This document shows positions 26,210 through 33,443 of a stretch of DNA of 59,152 nt, piece after piece; position 1 is the first letter of the stretch, and every line of letters starts with the position of its first letter. Made by a program: the position numbers and the translations under genes. The notes under the pieces were generated by a model, which worked only from the letters and a program-made list of their open reading frames with translations, searched no databases and had not been told where the DNA came from. The stretch is from Pararcticibacter amylolyticus (GTDB lineage Bacteria; Bacteroidota; Bacteroidia; Sphingobacteriales; Sphingobacteriaceae), in contig NZ_QEAS01000008.1 of the NCBI RefSeq assembly GCF_003130405.1, positions 217,082 through 276,233 on the forward strand, in the 5' to 3' direction.

Positions 26210-27082
26210 ATGAAAAAAAACCTGATAGACGATTACTTCAGATCTATCGCTGCGATATTTTCAGTCCCAACTTTTAAAGAGATTTTCAAAAGCGGACAAA
26301 GTGATTACGTCGCAGAAACAATATTTCACTATCGTTCCAGGTTAAGTTTCAGGAAGGAGGTAACAATGAAAAAGGTGCTCGGAAAAGCCTATAAGCACCT
26401 GATGCATAATTACCGGAATGAATACATATACAAAAACCATATCGCAAACAACCTTTTATTAGAACGTCACAAACTTAACGAAGCCGTTATGCTCAACGAG
26501 CTACGCGTAGGAGCCTCTATCGCAGATATAGTCATCATCAACGGCACTAATACCGTGTATGAGGTAAAAACCGAGCTCGACTCACCTTACAAGCTTAAAA
26601 AGCAGATCAGCGACTACAGAAAGTTCTCGCCTAAAATATATCTCGTCACGCACCATTCTTTGGTCGGTAAGTATGAGAAAATTCTAGGTGATGACAGCGT
26701 AGGGCTATTGTCACTTTCCTCCGATTCAGGCCTTTCTGTTATAAAGGAAGCAGTTGAGGAATTCTCGCTGTTAGATAGTAAAACTATGATGAATACCTTG
26801 CGGAAGGACGAGTATTCAAATCTGCTCTTGGAAGCGTTTGGTGATGTTCCGAAAGTCGCCAACATTAAGTTCTATCGTGCCTGCCTCGCTTTGATTGAGA
26901 AGTTAGATCCGCACTTCGTTCATGCTTTATCGCTCAAGCAATTAAGAACCCGTGCATTCCATGAGGAGAGAATGATTCAGTCAAGGGAAACGCCGGAAGA
27001 AATTAAGCATATCTGTCTCACCATTAATCCCAATAAAACAGAATTTCAAAATCTATATAACTTTTTAAACCTCACAATGTAA
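26210..27082 (+). CDS. sce7726-family protein, PD-(D/E)XK nuclease-like
   Basis: A 290-residue protein. The central NELRVGASIADIVIIN, then NTVYEVKTELD, is the sce7726 signature and has the layout of a PD-(D/E)XK nuclease: Glu97, Asp106, Glu118 and Lys120. The helix before it (KAYKHLMHNYRNEYIYKN) is also typical. Members are cytoplasmic and normally paired with an sce7725 gene; they are suspected defence or mobile-element proteins, but no function has been shown. Its stop overlaps the start of a truncated sce7725 gene (TAATG), so the pair is preserved in arrangement though the partner is broken. Confidence 0.82.
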   Translation: MKKNLIDDYFRSIAAIFSVPTFKEIFKSGQSDYVAETIFHYRSRLSFRKEVTMKKVLGKAYKHLMHNYRNEYIYKNHIANNLLLERHKLNEAVMLNELRVGASIADIVIINGTNTVYEVKTELDSPYKLKKQISDYRKFSPKIYLVTHHSLVGKYEKILGDDSVGLLSLSSDSGLSVIKEAVEEFSLLDSKTMMNTLRKDEYSNLLLEAFGDVPKVANIKFYRACLALIEKLDPHFVHALSLKQLRTRAFHEERMIQSRETPEEIKHICLTINPNKTEFQNLYNFLNLTM

Positions 27083-27252
27083 TGTATTTCCCTTATTTTC
27101 GATGTAAACAGTTTGAACTCCTTGCCTTACGGGAGTTAAGCGGACGCTTAGGCCATTCAGGAAAAATATCACCAGTTCCCGAGCCGGTCAAAAAGTCTTC
27201 ACCAACCGTGGCGGGTTGTGTTCTTAATCCCAGATTTAAAGATGGAATGTAA
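27082..27252 (+). pseudogene. sce7725-family gene, truncated after about 40 codons
   Basis: The ORF has 56 codons and starts inside the sce7726 stop. It begins MYFPYFRCKQFELLALRELS and continues KISPVPEPVKKSS, the N-terminal barrel strand pattern of sce7725 proteins. Intact members are around 300 residues. The last dozen codons are unrelated, then a stop and the TAC promoter follow. The partner of sce7726 has therefore been cut off by the arrival or rearrangement of the TAC operon. Confidence 0.7.
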
Positions 27253-27268
27253 ATTTTTGAAATAAATA

Positions 27269-27299
27269 TTGAAAACAATTAAGCAATAGCTTAAGTTTG
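27269..27299 (+). promoter_or_regulatory. Promoter and candidate operator of the TAC operon
   Basis: TTG at 27269-27271 and TAAGTTTG at 27292-27299 are separated by 20 bases, matching the Bacteroidota TTG-N19/20-TAnnTTTG promoter. An inverted repeat TTAAG-CAATAG-CTTAA (27279-27294) lies in the spacer and runs into the -7 element, where the HigA-like antitoxin could repress. The -7 element ends only one base before the ATG at 27301, so the mRNA would be nearly leaderless or translation would begin further in. Confidence 0.6.
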
Positions 27300-27300
27300 T

Positions 27301-27711
27301 ATGGATAGAAAAGCAATAGTTATCACTCGGTCAGAAGATGGAAAACGGTGCATAGCCGTCGACCAATCTAATTATGAGGTGATCCTTGCTTTCCTCGGTG
27401 CTGACAAAAGGCATAAGAGCAAGTTTAGAGATATAGCTAATGTCATTTTGAATGGACTCAGGAATACTGAGCTATACGACAAAGAAGAGCCGGATGCAAA
27501 GTCTAAAGGAGTTCGGGCGATGAAGTTTTTTAAAGGACAAGAGAATGCTCGCATATACTGCAGGGAGGTTACAAGGGAGGATAAGACTTTTGTAATTATA
27601 GCATCTGAACTATTAGAAAGCAAGAAAACGCAAAAAATCAATCAAAAAATTTTAAACATCATTCATAGAGTAGCAAGTTATGACTACAAAGAAATCATCG
27701 ACCCCAGCTGA
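27301..27711 (+). CDS. HigB/RelE-like toxin of a TAC system
   Basis: A 136-residue basic protein. Segment KGVRAMKFFKGQENARIYCR then EVTREDKTFVIIASELLESK has the core beta-sheet layout of RelE/HigB mRNA interferases, with conserved basic and aromatic residues (RIYCRE). A length above 110 residues is usual for the variants found with HigA-type antitoxins in Bacteroidota. The following antitoxin gene begins 32 bases before this stop, and a SecB-like gene completes the operon. Expected role: ribosome-dependent mRNA cleavage when the antitoxin is lost. Confidence 0.75.
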   Translation: MDRKAIVITRSEDGKRCIAVDQSNYEVILAFLGADKRHKSKFRDIANVILNGLRNTELYDKEEPDAKSKGVRAMKFFKGQENARIYCREVTREDKTFVIIASELLESKKTQKINQKILNIIHRVASYDYKEIIDPS

Positions 27712-28135
27712 GATTAAAAGATCTTTTGATGAGTTGTTTAACAGCTTCACCAAAGAAGAATTAATTGATCAGGAGGCGAGATTATTAGCCTTTCATTTTT
27801 TGAGTGAAGTTGAACATGCACTCGAACAGCAAGGCCTGAACAAAAAGGCTTTGGCTGAGCGGATAGGTACATCTGCTAGTTATATAACCCAACTCTTCAG
27901 AGGTGATCGCCTCCCTAACTTTACGATTCTTGCCAGGATTCAGGAGGCTTTGAGCTTAAAGTTTGAAGTGAAGGCCAAGGAAACTAATGCAGATATATCG
28001 AAAACGAAATTTGAATTTCCTGAGGTGGAAAATCCGTATGGATTCGTAGGCGTTTACAAGAATTTAACTCCAGATTACGGCAAACACACTTCCGTTGCAT
28101 TGCGAGTTGATTATAATGAACAAAAGATAGCGTAA
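27680..28135 (+). CDS. XRE-family antitoxin (HigA-like) of a TAC system
   Basis: A 151-residue protein with a helix-turn-helix at about residues 45-100: LEQQGLNKKALAERIGTSAS then YITQLFRGDRLPNFTILARI. The C-terminal tail of about 45 residues, ending near ENPYGFVGVYKN, is longer than in plain HigA proteins. In known toxin-antitoxin-chaperone systems such a tail is the chaperone-addiction region, bound by the SecB-like protein. The start lies inside the toxin gene and the stop overlaps the next start (TAATG), so all three are coupled. It probably represses the promoter at 27269. Confidence 0.85.
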   Translation: MTTKKSSTPAEIKRSFDELFNSFTKEELIDQEARLLAFHFLSEVEHALEQQGLNKKALAERIGTSASYITQLFRGDRLPNFTILARIQEALSLKFEVKAKETNADISKTKFEFPEVENPYGFVGVYKNLTPDYGKHTSVALRVDYNEQKIA

Positions 28136-28587
28136 TGAAAGCAAAGATTTCTCCACTTTCCTGGTTAAATTTTGCTTTGCTTCAAAGCAATTTTCAATTT
28201 GTACAACCAGAAGTCAAACCCAAAAAGAAAAAGATAAATCCCGCCGATTTTTTCAGAAATTACGTTATAGATATCGATTTTGATATTCAGGATACCAACC
28301 CGGATGAATTTCAAGTCTTTACTAAAATAGATATCAATACAGATGAGAGTTTGATTGCTGGATATAAAATTTCTGTCGAGGGAGCAGGGGTATTTAGGAT
28401 CAATCCTAACGAGGCACTGTCAGAAGCACATCGCGATAATCTGAGAAATTATTCTGCTGTTAATCTTTTAATTAATCGCTTGAGGACTCATATACTTCAA
28501 ACCACAAGTTTGTCTGTATTTGGTCCTTATGATCTTCCTCCGATTGATATTACGGATTTGTTTGTCCAAAAGTCTGAAAGAGTGTAG
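28135..28587 (+). CDS. SecB-like chaperone of a TAC system
   Basis: A 150-residue protein with the SecB fold pattern: alternating beta segments (VIDIDFDIQDTNPDEFQVFT, KISVEGAGVFRIN) and two C-terminal helices, with the diagnostic NLLINRLRTHI and GPYDLPPIDITDLF near the end (compare the PPxxxxPIxF-type motif of SecB). It overlaps the antitoxin stop by one base. In tripartite TAC systems this chaperone folds and protects the antitoxin and links toxin activation to protein-export stress. This gene is intact. Confidence 0.8.
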   Translation: MKAKISPLSWLNFALLQSNFQFVQPEVKPKKKKINPADFFRNYVIDIDFDIQDTNPDEFQVFTKIDINTDESLIAGYKISVEGAGVFRINPNEALSEAHRDNLRNYSAVNLLINRLRTHILQTTSLSVFGPYDLPPIDITDLFVQKSERV

Positions 28588-28602
28588 TAATAAACAAGAT
28601 TT

Positions 28603-28677
28603 CGACACCTTTGAATCTCACGACCTTATGAGAACCTCATAGAGAGCCAGGGAAAACTGCTCGAAGCCATGGAATAG
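28603..28677 (+). pseudogene. Relic of the DUF3427-helicase N-terminal region
   Basis: Bases encoding NENLIESQGKLLEAM then TAG match 33288-33330, and the preceding CACCTTTGAATCT matches the leader of that gene at 33003-33015. The start of the gene is therefore joined directly to codon ~85, an internal deletion copy. Confidence 0.65.
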
Positions 28678-28735
28678 TCCTAATCTGTAAGTTGTTTACA
28701 AAAAATGAGGGTGAAAGGTCACTTATCCTAAGTCT

Positions 28736-29407
28736 TTAGATGTGAATTCCGGAGATTTCAAACACCTTCTTTTTTAGCTTTTCCTGGGCCTCATAAGCGC
28801 CCAGGACAATAGTTTCCCTTACTGATTCATCATACTTCCCGTCAATACAAAATGATTGAAAGCCTAAATCGGGCGAAGTAATGTAGATCATGTTTCTCCG
28901 GGAGCTTTGTTTGTTAAAAACATATATGTTAAAGTAAAAAGTGCCTTTCACAGGGGTACGGTCAGCTACTCTTCCCGTTTCAAGGTCGGTGCTTTCTATG
29001 ATTGTGTCAAGAGGAATAGCACAACGGAAAATATGGATTTGCCGCAAGTCGCCGGTCTGCCTCGTCCAGGTTTGAACCGTCATCGAGTGAAAGGTTTGGC
29101 TTTTATATTTAAACCTGGAAAGGGGAGGATTGAAAAACTGCTGAAAAATCTTTATCCGCTCATCGATCAAAACACCATGTTCTTCGCGCATTTCATTTTG
29201 GTCGTGCAAATAAACCTTGCGAAAATCGTAAGGTTCAATCGGCGAGAATGAAATGGACAGAATCTGTAGGCTGCAGATGACGGGCATCCTGCTTGATATA
29301 AATCTGCTCAGAAGTTCCTTAAGTTGTCTGGTGGATAGGACCTGTATAAAAGTCAGACTCAAGAACGCGATCCAGGTTCGGGCATTTTTATTTACTTCCA
29401 TATCCAT
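28736..29407 (-). CDS. Paralogue of the 12.8 kb secreted protein
   Basis: A 223-residue protein with about 30 more residues at the N-terminus than its paralogue. Conserved blocks include YDFRKVYLHDQNEMREEHGV, RIKIFQQFFNPPLSRFKYKS, GDLRQIHIFR, TGRVADRTPVKGTF and MIYITSPDLGFQSF. The N-terminus holds two hydrophobic stretches (WIAFLSLTFIQVL, then MPVICSLQILSISFS), the second at the place of the paralogue's signal peptide, so a shorter start at about 29296 is possible. The function is unknown. Both copies are on the minus strand next to DUF3427 and 184-aa family relics, so the gene belongs to the duplicated material. Confidence 0.6.
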   Translation of the reverse strand: MDMEVNKNARTWIAFLSLTFIQVLSTRQLKELLSRFISSRMPVICSLQILSISFSPIEPYDFRKVYLHDQNEMREEHGVLIDERIKIFQQFFNPPLSRFKYKSQTFHSMTVQTWTRQTGDLRQIHIFRCAIPLDTIIESTDLETGRVADRTPVKGTFYFNIYVFNKQSSRRNMIYITSPDLGFQSFCIDGKYDESVRETIVLGAYEAQEKLKKKVFEISGIHI

Positions 29408-29537
29408 AACGAAAGAAACGTAAAAGTAATGATTTTCTGTAAAATCAATTGTTATCTTCGGGGTGTGATTTCCAGCCGCTTTTCTGTTCCCTTTCGTTAT
29501 ACGATTATTAAATTACCGGATCAACCGGGTTACGAAT

Positions 29538-29981
29538 ATGAAAACCAGCAAACTTATAATATTACTTGCGGCTTTTTCCATTATTGCATTCGCATCATAT
29601 CGCCTCGGTGCAAAAAAGATGGCCAGTGCTGGCAACTTGATAAAAAACAACATTCAGTTTTCTGGAAAGATACTCTCCTATAGTAGATCTCATAACCACT
29701 CCTATGGGATTGTTAAAATAAAGGTGATTGAATCAAACAGGAGAGAATTTACCGGATCTGACAGCTTAGGCGTATTTCCTTATAGGATACAAGGAGATTA
29801 TGCTGAATTTTACGGATACATCCCTAAAGCAATTTCTATCGGCGATCTTATCGTTCTCAATTCAGACGAGCAGACTTTTACTTACTATAAAAGCGGGAAA
29901 ATAGAGGCAGAAACAATGATCTTCATTACTGCGGAAAACGAAAATATACAATATGTCAGAGCTAATACCGCGTTTAAATAA
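29538..29981 (+). CDS. Membrane-anchored or secreted protein, unknown function
   Basis: A 147-residue protein with an N-terminal hydrophobic segment (KLIILLAAFSIIAFASYRLG). A soluble part of about 120 residues follows, with beta-strand alternation (FSGKILSYSRSHNHSYGIVK, DYAEFYGYIPKAISIGDLIV). The pattern resembles a small OB- or barrel-like domain, but no family is recognised. The following ORF starts 29 bases before its stop. Confidence 0.5.
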   Translation: MKTSKLIILLAAFSIIAFASYRLGAKKMASAGNLIKNNIQFSGKILSYSRSHNHSYGIVKIKVIESNRREFTGSDSLGVFPYRIQGDYAEFYGYIPKAISIGDLIVLNSDEQTFTYYKSGKIEAETMIFITAENENIQYVRANTAFK

Positions 29982-30204
29982 ACGTGTTAAAGTATTATTC
30001 ACAGAAGATAGCGCCCTGAATTATGCGGCGTACCTGTTGGCCGATGAAAACGGTATATCTATCAAGGTCGCAAAATATAGAGGTACTAATCGGGTAGACC
30101 CGATTGAAAATAACGAATACGGTTATTCTTCCTTGATTAAAGCAACCCGTAAATGCAAAAGTATTATTCTCATTCTGCTAATACCTCGTTTTTTCCTACT
30201 TTAG
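29953..30204 (+). CDS. Short ORF, probably part of a broken gene
   Basis: This 83-residue ORF has a soluble start (RVKVLFTEDSALNYAAYLLA, then KYRGTNRVDPIENNEYGYSS) and loses sense after codon 68. From about 30165 another frame reads YYSHSANTSFFPTLAMATAE then AVLGGAVLSLLPANKA and stops at 30270-30272. Together they look like one protein split by a frameshift, or two joined fragments. I do not recognise either part. Confidence 0.35.
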   Translation: MSELIPRLNKRVKVLFTEDSALNYAAYLLADENGISIKVAKYRGTNRVDPIENNEYGYSSLIKATRKCKSIILILLIPRFFLL

Positions 30205-30306
30205 CAATGGCAACGGCAGAAGCAGTTTTAGGCGGCGCAGTTCTATCCTTGTTACCGGCAAACAAAGCTTAATTCTGACTAATACGACCCACAAAATTAT
30301 AGATTA

Positions 30307-30861
30307 ATGAAAGTAGGAAGGCAATTTAATACGTTAACGTTCGAAGAATATATGTTCTTCATCGATAACCATAAAAAGTATTCTGACTTTAATACACTGG
30401 GCTTATATAGGTCTTTGATAGAAAATCCCAGGTTGGATGAAAATCAAAGGATATTAGTCAGGGATTACGCAAATAAGAAATTCGAAAAGACGTTTCAGTT
30501 TCTACAAGTGAAAGATCCCTGGACTTTTATTAAAGTTAAAACCTTAGGGTTGGAGCTCACAAAGAGTGACAAGGATGAATTGTGGCGAATGATTGTGATT
30601 AATCAGGAAAAAATACTACGCGATAAAAGAATAAAGCATCGGAATTTCGGTGAGTATTCAAAGCATAACTGCGGATATGAGACATGTCCGATGAACGGAA
30701 TGATGATTAAGCAAGGTAGTTATTTCGCGGAATATGAGATGTGTATTGGTAATGTAAATAAGCGCTTAAGGGAAGAAAGAGCTAAAGACAGAAAATTAGA
30801 TCGGAAAAGAGCAAGCCTGATTATAAACAAGGAACTTGATCTTTCTACGCGAGAAAAGTGA
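30307..30861 (+). CDS. Intact member of a repeated 184-aa family, unknown function
   Basis: A 184-residue soluble, basic protein (MKVGRQFNTLTFEEYMFFID at the start). The C-terminal third has CGYETCPMNGMMIKQGSYFA then EYEMCIGNVNKRLREERAKD, with spaced cysteines (C-x4-C ... C) that could bind a metal, and a highly charged tail. Truncated copies of exactly this third lie at 12490-12669 and 14590-14642. No known domain is recognised. The repeated presence of its 3' end suggests that it belongs to a mobile or recombining cassette. Confidence 0.6.
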   Translation: MKVGRQFNTLTFEEYMFFIDNHKKYSDFNTLGLYRSLIENPRLDENQRILVRDYANKKFEKTFQFLQVKDPWTFIKVKTLGLELTKSDKDELWRMIVINQEKILRDKRIKHRNFGEYSKHNCGYETCPMNGMMIKQGSYFAEYEMCIGNVNKRLREERAKDRKLDRKRASLIINKELDLSTREK

Positions 30862-31136
30862 AGAGATGCAGTTCCCTGGATGTGCATATATACAACCACA
30901 ATTTGAGAAGGTTGTGCAAGCAGTAAGTCAATTTTTAGAGAAGAAAAGGATTTTCTTTTCCAAAGAGGTGAGGCTATAGGTGAAGCCAGAGGAGCAGCGA
31001 AAGAGCGACCAAAGCCGAAGTTAAAATGCGCGAAGAGAAACGTGACATTGTCCTGAATCTCAAGAAATTGGAAATTTCGGTGACAGATATTGCAAAAGAC
31101 ACTGGCCTAACTCCCGATGAAATAGAAGGGTTATAA
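30862..31136 (+). pseudogene. Relic of a Rpn-type nuclease C-terminus
   Basis: One frame reads IQPQFEKVVQAVSQFLEKKR, then frameshifts. A second carries MREEKRDIVLNLKKLEISVT then DIAKDTGLTPDEIEGL with stop at 31134-31136. This equals the C-terminal helix, GEA-rich linker and end helix-turn-helix of Rpn proteins as seen in 13569-14423. The nuclease core is missing. It lies just after the intact 184-aa family gene, the reverse of the order at 13.5-14.6 kb. Confidence 0.7.
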
Positions 31137-31205
31137 TCAAAACTTCCCTTTCAGAATATCCTTTGATCGTAAAAATGCAATTTATTTATTCCTTATCTTC
31201 ATTGT

Positions 31206-31604
31206 ATGAAATCTCCTGCCATTATACTCCTTTTCATCCTGTTATATACCAGTGGGTATTCACAGCGGCCATCCGTCGAGGAAGCTTTGAAGAATATGGC
31301 TAACGTTCAAATGCCTCACATTCAAACAAGTCCGGATATGACAAAGTACGAAGGCAAAGACATTTATGTGTGTGATACAATAACCGATTACAAAATTATC
31401 AATGACTCACTGAAACTTTTCTACCTTGGAAATCAGTCAGGAAAGTATAACATGACTATTGTGATTAAGAGTAGCACAATAAAAGTATATCCTGGCTGGA
31501 AAGGGCACCGCCAATGTTTCAAAGGTTTGGTAACGCGATACGAAGGTAAACCAGCCATAATAATAACACAGAGCGGTCAAATTGGCGTCTTTGTAGAAAT
31601 CTAA
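31206..31604 (+). CDS. Small secreted protein, possibly OB-fold
   Basis: A 132-residue protein with a clear signal peptide (IILLFILLYTSGYSQ). The mature part, MTKYEGKDIYVCDTITDYKI, LKLFYLGNQSGKYNMTIVIK, and KGLVTRYEGKPAIIITQSGQ, resembles periplasmic or nucleic-acid-binding OB barrels (BOF-like), where a strand GKxVxVxG is followed by NxxxxVxI and xVxGxVxxYxGxPxIxI. I infer the fold from this pattern. Role unknown; it stands alone. Confidence 0.55.
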   Translation: MKSPAIILLFILLYTSGYSQRPSVEEALKNMANVQMPHIQTSPDMTKYEGKDIYVCDTITDYKIINDSLKLFYLGNQSGKYNMTIVIKSSTIKVYPGWKGHRQCFKGLVTRYEGKPAIIITQSGQIGVFVEI

Positions 31605-31751
31605 ACTTGAAAATTTGTAAAGCCAGGAATCAGAATCGAATCCACTTGGAAAAGTCGAGGCATTTCCTGGAAGTTTTTCTTTTTTTGGGGAGCAGGCTGA
31701 TGCAGTAGAGTTAGCTATCTTAGCTATATCAAATGTTAAAATTTTACGTTC

Positions 31752-32336
31752 ATGAACAGCATTGTACAAAGCTTCACGACAATTCTCATCAAGCAGAAGG
31801 AATTAAAATATCACTTCCCTAACATACTGAGAGAGCCTGCCAGCTTACAACATATAGCAAAGGCAGAAGATGCTTTAGGCCTAACCTTCAATGCCGAATT
31901 GAGAGAGCTTTATTTGTTTGCAGACGGAACTAATATTGACAGCGTAACACCATCGGGCCTTACGGGACTGATACCAATCCACAACTTCTTATCATTAGAG
32001 GATGCTGTTAGCTATTACGCTCAAAGTATGGAGTTTCAAGAAAGCTTTCATAATTGGACTATAGATTTTCAGCCCGGTAAGCAATTGTTTCCGTTTTTAG
32101 AAGATGGAACAGGAAATTGTTATTGGGTGGATTTGAATGAAGAAACACCGAATTATGGCAGGATATTCTGGACAAATACTTTCGGTTCTGACCCTGATTA
32201 TACTTATAGTTCTTTAACAAATATGTTTGAGGTCATCGCTGATGCATATCGTATCGGTATTGTGTTCCTGGACGACAACGGATATTTAAATTGTGATTTT
32301 AAAGCATTTGACGAACTTTCTGAAAAAAAGCAATAA
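31752..32336 (+). CDS. SUKH (SMI1/KNR4) family immunity protein
   Basis: A 194-residue cytoplasmic protein of the SMI1/KNR4 superfamily. IAKAEDALGLTFNAELRELY then LFADGTN matches the I-x-x-x-E-x-x-L-G-x-x-x-P-x-x-L-x-x-x-Y/F start, and GTGNCYWVDLNEETPNYGRI with FWTNTFG the D-x-x-G-N-x-x-x-x-D centre. SUKH proteins neutralise many nuclease toxins of the polymorphic-toxin and Rhs type. No toxin gene is next to it, so it is an orphan immunity gene. A DUF4375 gene follows in the same direction. Confidence 0.85.
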   Translation: MNSIVQSFTTILIKQKELKYHFPNILREPASLQHIAKAEDALGLTFNAELRELYLFADGTNIDSVTPSGLTGLIPIHNFLSLEDAVSYYAQSMEFQESFHNWTIDFQPGKQLFPFLEDGTGNCYWVDLNEETPNYGRIFWTNTFGSDPDYTYSSLTNMFEVIADAYRIGIVFLDDNGYLNCDFKAFDELSEKKQ

Positions 32337-32436
32337 ACTACTATTTGTCTTCCTCTAACAGAGCATACACAATGCTGTTTTCAGAAGCCGTAACATTGTC
32401 GCAGATTTACAATCAGAAATTTCGTTTAATTTGAAC

Positions 32437-32982
32437 ATGCGTATCCTTCCAACATCGCTCGATCCCTCCGAGTATCTCTATTTAACTGTCAGCAAAATTG
32501 ATAAAACCCACGATAGCCGTCTAATTCAGGTTATTTTCCATAATATTCGTGAAAAGATAAGGTCACTTGACGAACATGAGTTCCGGGCCGTGTCTTCACT
32601 GTCAAAGGCAAGACAGGCAATCTATGTGATTTGGCATTTACAGTCTGAAGTAAATAACGGAGGCTTTAATCAGTTCTATTTTAATCCTACGGGAAAGTAT
32701 GCACATCTGGCACCACAAGCACTCTCGCTTGTAGGAGCAAACAGATTCTCCCAGCTTGTAGTAAAAGCAAATATGACATACGAAGATTATTACGACAAGA
32801 TAACCAACCAACAGGATGGTACAATTGAAGGTTTCAGCAAATCGTATGACAACAACCCCCTAAATGAGTTAGACAGGCAATTCTACCAGTTATATGGTAA
32901 AGAAGACCTCAACTCAATTCTCATTCACTTCATAAGAACCCACAAACAAAATTTCAGCGATTGTCCCGACGATTCCCGCTAA
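32437..32982 (+). CDS. DUF4375-family (DMP19-like) protein
   Basis: I chose the ATG at 32437 over a TTG two codons earlier; the protein has 181 residues. The DUF4375 core is SKARQAIYVIWHLQSEVNNG then GFNQFYFNPTGKYA, with the W-x-L-x-x-E-V-N-N-G-G-F-x-Q-Y/F-F-x-N motif, and ends LDRQFYQLYGKEDL. These proteins are frequent in immunity-gene clusters and are thought to protect against toxins; the partner is unknown. The last 60 bases are duplicated as a relic at 2012-2078. Confidence 0.83.
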   Translation: MRILPTSLDPSEYLYLTVSKIDKTHDSRLIQVIFHNIREKIRSLDEHEFRAVSSLSKARQAIYVIWHLQSEVNNGGFNQFYFNPTGKYAHLAPQALSLVGANRFSQLVVKANMTYEDYYDKITNQQDGTIEGFSKSYDNNPLNELDRQFYQLYGKEDLNSILIHFIRTHKQNFSDCPDDSR

Positions 32983-33028
32983 AAATCTCCCCAAAAACCG
33001 ATACCTTTGAATCTACACAACCTTATAA

Positions 33029-33388
33029 ATGGAGGAAGGACTCTACGAACAACTCATAACAAAACTGCTCGCCAATAAGCTGGAAACCCAGTTGCCGGAA
33101 CAGTATTATATTAAAAGCAGCGTACTGGACAAGGAAGAAGCAGCCCGGTATCTCAGCATGTACCTGGCCGGCACGATAAAATACGCCCTCTCCGAATATA
33201 AAGACGAAAACGGCCTTAGCAGGCAAATTGAGCTCAGCAATAAAATCATACAGTTGCTGATGCAGGAACTACCCAGACTTTACCTTAATGAGAACCTCAT
33301 AGAAAGCCAGGGAAAACTACTTGAAGGTTTTTTTTATGGGGAAAAAATTCGAGGGTATATTTATCTCGCCGTAAATGCGGTTAAGTAA
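33029..33388 (+). pseudogene. DUF3427-type helicase gene, N-terminal fragment
   Basis: The ORF has 119 residues. Residues 1-105 (MEEGLYEQLITKLLANKLET, then IKSSVLDKEEAARYLSMYLA, then QIELSNKIIQLLMQELPRLY, ENLIESQGKLLEGF) correspond to the beginning of phospholipase D-type/DEAD helicase proteins that end in DUF3427. The HKD nuclease and helicase parts should follow but are absent; the last 14 residues are unrelated. The matching C-terminal domain is stranded at 20502-21029. The leader before the ATG is repeated at 14.7 and 28.6 kb. Confidence 0.65.
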
Positions 33389-33443
33389 GCCTCACCCCGA
33401 AAGGTGCGGGGGTATTATAATAAAATTGAAGATACAGACATAG

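Noticed and set aside
28907-29251. 114-residue ORF opposite the 223-aa protein
   Set aside because: Exact antisense shadow of a gene whose paralogue at 12.8 kb confirms the minus strand as the coding one.
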